A DNA stretch of 64,000 nucleotides from Pseudanabaena sp. ABRG5-3 (lineage in GTDB: Bacteria > Cyanobacteriota > Cyanobacteriia > Pseudanabaenales > Pseudanabaenaceae), in contig NZ_AP017562.1 in NCBI RefSeq assembly GCF_003967015.1, forward strand, positions 88,085 through 152,084. Direction: 5' to 3'. The notes below the pieces were generated by a model that made no database searches, was not told the origin of the DNA, and saw only the letters and a list, made by a program, of their open reading frames with translations. A program made the translations under genes and the position numbers. Below are positions 34,893-43,000 of the stretch, one piece after another. The stretch's first letter is position 1. Every line of letters starts with the position of its first letter.

Positions 34893-35267
34893 TTAGTTAT
34901 CTTGAAACTTGATTCTTGATTCAAGTTTAAATAAGCTTGAACGTAGGTCTTCCTCAGTCTGGATTTCCTCCCAGTCGATCGGCATTGCTCGAAATAATTC
35001 GAGCGCAGCTTGAACCCATACTTCCTTAGCAATCTTCTGCCCGTGCTTTCGTTTACCTTGTTTCAGCAAATTATCAAGCCAGTCATTTAATTCGAGTGAC
35101 AGTCTGAGATTAATTTTTTCTTTTTCCCCATCAATCAAGAATGATGATTCTTGATTGATGGTTATTGATTCTTGATTCTTGATTAAAGATTCTTCTTCAG
35201 GTTCGGTCTTACTAAAGATACCTTGCGCTAGTGGATTGTTGCCTAATGCCGATCTCTTTACTGCCAT
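34893..35267 (-). CDS. Partition protein, ribbon-helix-helix centromere binder (ParB/ParG-like)
   Basis: In this 124-residue protein the first 45 residues are flexible and contain a repeated NQES motif. These codons repeat the TTGATTCTTGATT DNA word found in the local palindromes. The rest (INLRLSLELNDWLDNLLKQG and a following helical part) fits a ribbon-helix-helix DNA binder. Its start overlaps the parA stop by 10 bases. Small RHH proteins paired with short ParA ATPases act as centromere binders and autorepressors. The palindromes beside it are the probable binding sites. Confidence 0.75.
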   Translation of the reverse strand: MAVKRSALGNNPLAQGIFSKTEPEEESLIKNQESITINQESSFLIDGEKEKINLRLSLELNDWLDNLLKQGKRKHGQKIAKEVWVQAALELFRAMPIDWEEIQTEEDLRSSLFKLESRIKFQDN

Positions 35268-36019
35268 TTCATTACCTCATCAACTAATTCCCTATATGCT
35301 TTTGCTCCTGTCCCGTTGGCATCGTATTCAAAAATAGATAGCCCATGACTGGGAGCCTCACGCAATTTCACAGTTTCAGGTATCACAGCTTTAAACATGC
35401 GATCACCAAAGTGATTATGTAAGGATTGCTGAACTTCTTTGCTCAAGTTGTTGCGCCCATCGAACCGAGTCGCAAGAGCGCCAGCGATCTGTATTGGATG
35501 TTCTAGAGAGTCTCGTATTAATGAAAGAGCGCGTTCGATTCCCTTGATTCCAAGTAACCCGAGGTAGCTCATGTCTACAGGAATAATTACACCTTCGGCA
35601 GCCATGAGTGCATTGATTGTAAATACGCCAATGTTTGGTGGACAGTCAATCAAGATAAAGTCATATTGTGCTTCGACCGACGCGATCGCTTTCCTCAGTA
35701 ACAATTCTCTACCTGGCAGTCCCGAAATTGGGATCTCTTCCTCGGCAAGGAGGATGTTGGAGGGCGCTACATCGACCCCCGAATTAGTCTTGACAATAAT
35801 TTCGGACAACTTAGCGTGACGCTGAAGAACATCCTTTAACTGTTTTTGCAGTTGCCATATTTCAATACCTAATGCTGCCCCAGCGTTTCCCTGCGAGTCA
35901 ATGTCTATAATCAAAACTCGTTTTTGGTGAAATTTAACTAGTCCTACGGCTAGGTTATAAGCAGTTGTTGATTTGCCTACTCCACCTTTCATATTGAATA
36001 CAGATAGCTTGATAGCCAT
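35258..36019 (-). CDS. parA: ParA-family partition ATPase
   Basis: The deviant Walker A KGGVGKST is at residues 11-18, the switch region DIDSQGNAG near 40, and Walker B FILIDCPPNIG near 122. The length (253) and lack of an N-terminal helix-turn-helix place it with the short ParAs that use a small RHH partner, which is the next gene, overlapping by 10 bases. It positions plasmid copies on the nucleoid. The start ATG 36019 lies just below three TCAAG-N3-CTTGA palindromes, which probably mediate autoregulation. Confidence 0.93.
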   Translation of the reverse strand: MAIKLSVFNMKGGVGKSTTAYNLAVGLVKFHQKRVLIIDIDSQGNAGAALGIEIWQLQKQLKDVLQRHAKLSEIIVKTNSGVDVAPSNILLAEEEIPISGLPGRELLLRKAIASVEAQYDFILIDCPPNIGVFTINALMAAEGVIIPVDMSYLGLLGIKGIERALSLIRDSLEHPIQIAGALATRFDGRNNLSKEVQQSLHNHFGDRMFKAVIPETVKLREAPSHGLSIFEYDANGTGAKAYRELVDEVMKWQ

Positions 36020-36072
36020 TATTGATCTTGATGAAAGTTCAAAAGCAATAATATAGAATCTTTAATCAATAG

Positions 36073-36132
36073 TCAAGACTCTTGAAAAATATAATCAAGA
36101 ATCTTGAAAGACTTAATTCAAGATTCTTGAAT
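36073..36132. promoter_or_regulatory. Three 13-bp palindromes upstream of parA, operator or centromere
   Basis: TCAAGACTCTTGA (36073-36085), TCAAGAATCTTGA (36095-36107) and TCAAGATTCTTGA (36119-36131) are spaced 22-24 bp apart, about two helical turns. The same word occurs in the palindromes at 33-34.5 kb. Such spacing suits binding by dimers of the RHH partner. Confidence 0.65.
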
Positions 36133-36158
36133 TTTTGCTTTTCCTATCTGTGAGCAGC

Positions 36159-37325
36159 TTAACCCAAAATAATTTGTTGAGTTTTATGCACTGCTGCAAT
36201 CAAGATATTTGCCGCACGATCAATTTCTACATCGGTTGTGAATTTGCCAATGCTAATTCGTAAGGCTCCTTCAATGAGGTTTGTGGGTAGGTTAATGGCT
36301 TGCAAAACATGAGAAGCAGCCTCAACTCCTGATGCACAAGCCGAGCCTGTCGCGATCGCTAGTTGGTCGTGAATTCTAGCAATGATTGCTTTATTGGGAA
36401 TATTGGGTATAGAAATATGCAAGTTTCCCGCCAATCGGTTGAGGCGATCGCCATTGATCACAAGTTCAGGAATACTCTCTAGTAATAAATATTGGAGGCG
36501 ATCGCGTTTAGCCGCAATTACTTGTTCGTCTTCCGACATTTCTTGCTGGCGCAAGCGGCAAGCTTCACCTAGCCCAGCAATTCCTGCGACGTTGAGCGTT
36601 CCTGCTCTGATCCCTTTTTGTTGTCCACCTCCATAGATAAGTGGTTCTAGCTGATAGCCTTTACGCAAAATTAAGGCTCCAATGCCTTTAGGAGCATACA
36701 TTTTATGTCCTGATAGTGTCAGATAGGTAATGCCCCAGTCTCGAAAGTTAATGGGGATTTTGCCAACAGCTTGGGTGGCATCGCAAAGAAAGGGAATGTC
36801 ATATTGTTGCGTGATCGCGCCGATTTCTTGCAGAGGGTAAATCGTGCCAATCTCGTTATTGGCTGCCATCACACAAATTAAATCTATTCCTTGAGAGCAA
36901 GTTGTTTCTAAATTTTCAAGGTCTAGTTTGCCTTGGCGATCGACTTTTAAAAAGATTATCTCGGCAAGTCCCTTTTTAGTTAAGGCATCACAAGTATCAA
37001 GAACAGCTTTATGTTCTATGGGTAATACAGCAATTTTGAGCTTATGGGAGCTAGGTGATTTTTGAGGTAATCCTCGTAGAACCAGATTAATACTTTCGGT
37101 CGCGCCAGATGTAAAAATTACTTCTCTAGGTACGGCTCCGACTAAATCGGCGATTTGTTTGGTGGCTTGTTTGACTGCGTGATCGGCTTTATCGCCGTAG
37201 ATGTGATCTGTGCTGCTAGCATTGCCGAATGCAGTAGTCATGTAGTGTAGTACGACATCTGCTACACGGCGATCGCATGGAGTAGTGGAATGATAATCAA
37301 GGTAAATTGGGTAATTCAGCTTCAT
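36159..37325 (-). CDS. Cysteine desulfurase (IscS/NifS family), candidate SspA/DndA
   Basis: This PLP enzyme removes sulfur from cysteine as a protein persulfide. The PLP lysine is K208 in LSGHKMYAPKG, the catalytic cysteine is C330 in GSACASG, and the GATESINL motif lies near residue 75. The length (388) is normal. A chromosome needs its own copy for Fe-S clusters. A copy here, beside DUF4007, a PAPS-reductase-like gene and a phosphorothioation-associated methyltransferase, suggests it supplies sulfur for DNA phosphorothioation. It lies 363 bp downstream of the kinase gene with a small MITE between. Confidence 0.88.
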   Translation of the reverse strand: MKLNYPIYLDYHSTTPCDRRVADVVLHYMTTAFGNASSTDHIYGDKADHAVKQATKQIADLVGAVPREVIFTSGATESINLVLRGLPQKSPSSHKLKIAVLPIEHKAVLDTCDALTKKGLAEIIFLKVDRQGKLDLENLETTCSQGIDLICVMAANNEIGTIYPLQEIGAITQQYDIPFLCDATQAVGKIPINFRDWGITYLTLSGHKMYAPKGIGALILRKGYQLEPLIYGGGQQKGIRAGTLNVAGIAGLGEACRLRQQEMSEDEQVIAAKRDRLQYLLLESIPELVINGDRLNRLAGNLHISIPNIPNKAIIARIHDQLAIATGSACASGVEAASHVLQAINLPTNLIEGALRISIGKFTTDVEIDRAANILIAAVHKTQQIILG

Positions 37326-37334
37326 TAGTATTTA

Positions 37335-37543
37335 GGGCTTGCTGAATAAGTCTACAAAGTGAATCTAGATGCCACACAGCTCTAACAATAGTGGTTTTGG
37401 AGGTTGGGTTCAAAATTTACCCCACGATTTTTGCCAAAATACATGGGTTTTGAGCCTCCAAATGCCATACTCTTGCACTTGGTTGGCTCAAAAAAACTTA
37501 AGACCCTTATTTGTCTTGGATTCTAGCTTTATTCAGCAATCCC
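37335..37543. mobile_element. MITE-like remnant, 209 bp
   Basis: Ends GGGCTTGCTGAATAA (37335-37349) and TTATTCAGCAATCCC (37529-37543) are inverted repeats with one mismatch. TATTTA flanks both sides (37329-37334 and 37544-37549), fitting a 6-bp target duplication. No transposase is present. Confidence 0.75.
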
Positions 37544-37688
37544 TATTTATATCCAAAATACCTACTTTGCAGAACTTTTAAGATTCGCAAGGTCTAGATT
37601 ATAATTTAATCTATTTATTATTGTAATTTAGTCAGTTTCTTTTTGTGTTGTTATAGAACTTTATTCAACTCTTGAAAATATTAAAAGC

Positions 37689-38570
37689 CTACGCAAATTT
37701 TATATCTTCCAAACTTTTAAGAAATTCAGCGGTAGAACTTGGGCGACGAGATGAATTATGTTGCAGGGTTTCTAAGAGAAGTTTACCTAATGAAGGTGGA
37801 CCAGACCAATCATCAATTGTTAGAATGCCAATAGGTGGACGGTGGGTCACAACAAACCAAAAAACTGATGCAAGTTGAAAAAGATCAGAGCAGCAGTTAA
37901 TTTCATCTGCTAGTCCCATTGCTTTAGAGACCGCTTCAGGTGACATCCAATATCTAGGGCCTACAGCCTCATCAGCGCGAGTTAAATGTTTTTCCTCTCC
38001 CTCTAACTGAGCACACAAACCAAAATCAGAAATCTGCCAGATATCTCCGCTGATTAGGATATTGTCAGGTTTGATGTCGCGATGTATTGCTCTAGCTTCT
38101 GAGTGTAGTTGTTCAAGCGCCCTAGTAAGACCGACAAACTGACCATAATAATCTTCAAAACGTATTTGGGAGAGATTATTTGTAAGAAATTCTCGCAAAT
38201 TAGAGTCGGCTTTACGCATGACAACAAAAGGTTGAATACACTTTTGTTGATTATTTAGGTTTCTGAGATTAGAACTAGAGTGCTTACGGATAACGCTCAT
38301 ATTACCGTGAGTAATGTAGGTAATAATATGTGGATGACTCAAGCAACTGATTACTTTAATTTCTCTTTGGAATCTTTGAGATCTAGGGTATTTGGGATTT
38401 ATAAGAATTTTTAAAGCAAATATTTCTCCAGTAGCAGCATTTTCACATTCAAAAACAATACCATTCCCCCCTTTCCCTAACTGCTCAGAAATTGTATATG
38501 TGCAATCATTTTCCCCTAGGATATTCTCTGGCAAAGCATATACTTCTCTGTTGAATTCAAATTCAATCAT
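37689..38570 (-). CDS. Ser/Thr protein kinase
   Basis: This is a complete eukaryotic-type kinase domain: glycine loop GKGGNG at 32-37, K54 in FALKIL, HRD at 163-165 with N170, and DFG at 182-184, followed by the APE-like SPE of YWMSPEAV near 211. There is no membrane span or extracellular domain, unlike many signalling kinases. Its start overlaps the DUF262 stop (ATGATTGA), so it is the last gene of the operon running down from 48749. Kinases sit in several phage-defence operons, where they modify partner or host proteins, which is the likely role here. Confidence 0.88.
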   Translation of the reverse strand: MIEFEFNREVYALPENILGENDCTYTISEQLGKGGNGIVFECENAATGEIFALKILINPKYPRSQRFQREIKVISCLSHPHIITYITHGNMSVIRKHSSSNLRNLNNQQKCIQPFVVMRKADSNLREFLTNNLSQIRFEDYYGQFVGLTRALEQLHSEARAIHRDIKPDNILISGDIWQISDFGLCAQLEGEEKHLTRADEAVGPRYWMSPEAVSKAMGLADEINCCSDLFQLASVFWFVVTHRPPIGILTIDDWSGPPSLGKLLLETLQHNSSRRPSSTAEFLKSLEDIKFA

Positions 38571-39933
38571 AATCCAGCTCCATAGATATCTGATTAGGGT
38601 TATCTGATGATTGATGAAGTGGATCTACAATTAGCCAGCCATCAAGCTGAGCTTCTTCATCTTTAAGTTTGATGGCTTCCAAAATTTCTCTTTGAATGTA
38701 CTGAGCATTTGACATTTGGAGAACATTACTTTTACCAGTCCATGCTAAGACAGAGTTCTCTGGAGTTGGAGAGAACTCTACACCCGAAAATGGGCAAGTT
38801 TCATTAGAAGGAGGACAAAGTTGCCCACCCCAAATAATGTCATATAGAATGCTAGAAAATATCTTCTCAGAGGATTTGGAAAGTTTTTGTAGATAGGTGC
38901 CACAGATAATATTTTCTAATAAGTCAATTCTCCATCGGCGACTTGAAGCTGAGTTAGCATCTGAGACACAGCGAATCGCATACTCTCGTAAAGTCACAAC
39001 ATCCGAAGATGGGGCAATATGATAGTCAAGAATGGATAAATCAGTGCGAAGTGGTTTTAAATCTTTGCCAGTAATGCTTCCACCTTGACGGTGAAGATTG
39101 TAGATTGCTCCGAACAATGAATAAAAGTCAGATTTTTGCCGAAACCTTGTATGACCAATAGCAGCAAGTTTTCCATGAAGTCCATCACCATCAAAGATTA
39201 TTTGACAATCATTAATTACTTGATTAAATCGTTGGATTACCTCCTCACTATCAGGCTTTGCCCAGTTCATATATTCTTCATAGACCGCATCTAACTGCTC
39301 TTTTTTATCTAAAGGACTTTCTCGAATCATTAATGCGAGTAGTTCAGATACAAACTCAACATCAGCCATGCGTCTTCGATTTGCGGGTGTAAAAACTTTA
39401 AACTCATCAAGAGTATCTGATAATGCAAGATCTTCTGAAATCTTGAGAAAATCGCCTGGGAAGTCAGCACGTCTCAGCTCTTGTTTATTAAGCTGCTTCA
39501 TGTATTTGTTAATGCGCCAATAGATTTGTCTTACTTCATCATCAGTTGCGGATGTGATTTCATTCATATCTAGTCGGTAATTTACAAACAGATCTCTATC
39601 TCTTTGCTCTAGATCCTCAAATCGCCTTCCACGAAAGCGCTCTTCACAAGGGGGAGATGTAAGAGCAAAAACACCATGTTTAAAGTCAAGAATTGCTCTA
39701 AGTCTTTGCTGACCATCAATGACTTCTCGGAAAGTAGCATTATCTCTTACCATTCTGCGGGCATAGAATTTTGGGATTGGTATGTTTTTGAGAATAGAGT
39801 CTATGAGCATAACTCTTGCCGCCTGACTCCATACCTCACGTCTCTGAAAATCTGGTCGCAACTCAAGACGGTTTAAGTTTGTCCAGTCAAAGATATCTCC
39901 GATTGATACGTTAGTACTATCCCAAGAAGTCAT
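38563..39933 (-). CDS. DUF262-domain protein
   Basis: The DUF262 signatures are present: RPDFQRREVW near residue 25, LIDSILKNIPIP near 45, and VIDGQQRLRAI near 70. DUF262 proteins include SspE and GmrSD-type restriction proteins, where this domain is an NTPase and a DUF1524 HNH domain follows. No DUF1524 is recognisable here. The C-terminus has a Cys cluster (LCPPSNETCPF) that may be a reduced zinc site. ATG 39933 is chosen over GTG 39945 because of AAGGTG nine bases upstream. It lies 70 bases below the translocase gene and is coupled to the kinase gene. Confidence 0.78.
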   Translation of the reverse strand: MTSWDSTNVSIGDIFDWTNLNRLELRPDFQRREVWSQAARVMLIDSILKNIPIPKFYARRMVRDNATFREVIDGQQRLRAILDFKHGVFALTSPPCEERFRGRRFEDLEQRDRDLFVNYRLDMNEITSATDDEVRQIYWRINKYMKQLNKQELRRADFPGDFLKISEDLALSDTLDEFKVFTPANRRRMADVEFVSELLALMIRESPLDKKEQLDAVYEEYMNWAKPDSEEVIQRFNQVINDCQIIFDGDGLHGKLAAIGHTRFRQKSDFYSLFGAIYNLHRQGGSITGKDLKPLRTDLSILDYHIAPSSDVVTLREYAIRCVSDANSASSRRWRIDLLENIICGTYLQKLSKSSEKIFSSILYDIIWGGQLCPPSNETCPFSGVEFSPTPENSVLAWTGKSNVLQMSNAQYIQREILEAIKLKDEEAQLDGWLIVDPLHQSSDNPNQISMELDYD

Positions 39934-40003
39934 TTCATTAATCACCTTAATATTTTGACAAGAATTAAAAATTCAATTGATTCAATAGTTTATAGAAAGC
40001 ACA

Positions 40004-43000
40004 TTAGGTCAAGTTGGCTAATGATCTCACTATATCTACTAATATAGGAAATTCTTCATCGCTCAAAAATGGAACTTGAGCGTAGATAAGTTCGGGCTCG
40101 CTAGAAAGACGGGCTACTAGATGCCCTCGACCTAGCAAATATTCTGCTCCTTTGCGTCCAAGTGCAATTTCAGATGTACCTTCATCAGCGACTTTCAGAA
40201 TAAGTCGGTTGTCAAGATTTGAGCGTAATTGCATCGGGAACACACTGTTATCAGGACGTTGAGCAGCAAAAATTAGGTGAATGCCAGCGGCTCTAGCTTT
40301 TACTCCTAAGCGTTGTACAGCAGCAGAGATAGCATTTTTATATTCTTCAACCAGCATCCAATCAGCGAACTCATCGTGAACGAGAAAGATAAAAGGCAGT
40401 TTCTTTTCTACTTTCAGGTTATATGCTGACAAGCTGTTAACCTTTTGATCTCGGAATTGCTTGTAGCGGCGATCCATTTCTTCAACAATCTGATCGAAAA
40501 TAGCGATCGCTCGTTCTTGCTCGATGATAATACCTTCAGGAAAATGAGGTAGGTCTTCAAAGGGGAAGTAGTCAGCACCTGATTTAGTGTCAATTAGGTA
40601 GATGTTGACGAGATCGGGTGAGTTTGTGGCTGCAATATCTAGGAGCAAGTTTCTTAGCAGCACTGATTTACCGCTTCCTGTTGCGCCAGCAATAAGCGTA
40701 TGAGGTGCGTGCTGCTGAAGATTTTCAAAGTTACTGCCTAAGTTTAGGTACAACAGTTCGCCATCAAGTTCTTTAACTGCGATCACAAAACTCAAGTTAA
40801 CTCTTGCGATTGAGCGGTTGAGCTTACGTCGCGCTAAGACTTCCCCGAGATAGATGGTCTGACGTTGGGGACGAGCGATTGCAACTTGAATTTCTCCAGG
40901 TTGAGCTGTGAGATTAATGATTTGTAGCCCATGAGTAGTTAAGATAGGCGATCGCTTCTTCTCAATGTCTATAATTCCTAGGTTGTCAGTACCTTTAAGG
41001 CGCACAATTGCAGCATTAGGGGTAAGTCTTTGTCCCAAGACTTTTGCCTGTAAATTGTAGCCCATTAGAGCTGTTTTAAGCTTAGTGGCAGTATCAATCA
41101 ACCATTGCTCAGCTACAGCATCGCTATGACTCGTTTGTGCCTGTTGCCACCATGCTACAAGTGCGGGACTAGCCCAGTTAGATTCATCTTTCGTAGTAGC
41201 AGACACAGATGTATGACTTCCAGTAGTAACATTTACCGTCGGTTCATTCTGAGATGGCGATGATGGAATCGCCTTATCGCCTACATCTTTTTTAATCTCT
41301 GGAGTAGGAATATCTTTTTCATGTTGAGCTATCTCAACACTTGTAATTTTATCGGGCATTGCACTAGTAGATTCGATGTCTAGCACCCAAGTCACTCGAT
41401 TAGCAGGGAACAATGGTTGAGAAACTAACCAAGGCTTATCGTCGCCAATCAACTCACGCACTGTAAACAGAGATTGTTTAGACTCATGGGCAAGTACCAG
41501 TTTTCTCACAGACTCGCGATCGTAGGTTTCCTGAAAACAGCGATCGACCTTTTGAATGAAAATCCTTTCGCTTTCAATATTGCTATCATTCATGCCTGAA
41601 ACAAAAACGTGAGAATAACCAGACAAGTCGATACGAATTGTTCCTGTACGTAAGCCTTCGCGCCACTGTTCGATGGGCAGCATCGTATTAGCACTAAATT
41701 CTATACCTTCTAGCATGAGATCGCTGAGACGAGATAGCCACAGATCGCGATCGAGACGACCTGGGCTAATAAAAAGAGCATCAGCAATACGATAGACTGT
41801 ATCGCGAAGCTGATTCTGGGAAGTCTTACGAGCATCGGCTACCCCTGAAATATCAACATACTTGGCTTCAGCAATGACGATCTTCAGCACGGGCTGACCA
41901 TCGATATACTGGGGTGAAATTGCCATAATGTCTGCAATTTGTCCTTCTTTTTGTCCCAGCCATGAAGCGTAATCATCAAGAAAATACCAACCGATAGGAT
42001 ATTTCTTGCCAATTTCTTCTGTGACGATCGCTTTGCTCAATACAACTCCCATCAATTCACTTGCAAATATGCCACACTTAGCAGCCCGTAATACTATGTC
42101 GCCAGAGAGAGTATTTGCCTCATCAATAAAGCTTTGCACGAGCTTATCAATTCGATTACTCTCAATGCCAAGGTTGAGCGCTTCTAACCGCTTACGGACT
42201 AAAACCTCTAATAGATTTAGCGAAGCAGAAGAAGAGACAAGGAAATTACGCTCGTCGGTGCGATGCTGTTGATAACGAATCACCTTGACCCCTTGATTGA
42301 CCAATTGTCGTCGTTCGAGTAAGTCATCGTAATTTACGACCCATTCACCCAATCGATGAGTTTCGTCAAAAATTGTTCTTGTTTGTTCGTCTTGAAAAGA
42401 TATCTGACGCGCAGGCAGGAAATGTTGATTATCTTGCAAGTCCTTACCTTCGATAATACTGTAGACAGCATCAAGGTAAGCCTGCCCAACATCAAATTGT
42501 TTAGGGCATGTAAGGTAGACGGTGGAACGCATTTCATCAGACGGAGCAGGTCGTTTACGAGACCATCGGGCAGGGAAATAGGTCAGCATGTTTGGCGAAG
42601 TTTCATCAAATGGAGTAGGTTGCCAAATAACTCGTGCTTGTCGCGAGATGGCATCCTGTAAGAAAACGATGTCAGCAAATTTCCCGTCTTGGGGATTAGC
42701 CGGTGGAATATTTTTGGGCATGACACTAATTCGCAGCCGTGCCATAAAATCCTGAGATACTTCACTAGCAATGAAAGCATCAGGATCGACATCAGAACTT
42801 TCGATCATTTGCTCATAAAGCTGTGCGAGTTTAGTTGGATCGCGGTGGCGCAAAATAACTTGACAGCGAACTTCTTCGCCTTCTTCTTGCAAAGCATCGC
42901 CGAGCTTATTGACGATTGCTAGTGGCAGCTTTACAGAATCAGTTTGATAGAGTACAACACTCAAGTTAGCCTTTTCATGAGGAAGGAGTTCAACATAGCG

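Noticed and set aside
34793..35032. Open frame of 79 codons on the minus strand
   Set aside because: It lies across the par terminator and the 3' end of the parB-like gene in another frame, so it is a shadow.
37369..37581. Open frame of 70 codons on the plus strand near the cysteine desulfurase
   Set aside because: It runs out of the inverted-repeat element and shows no protein-like pattern.
38563..39933. DUF262 protein as a full SspE
   Set aside because: The C-terminal DUF1524 HNH nuclease motif of SspE is not visible, so only the domain name is given.
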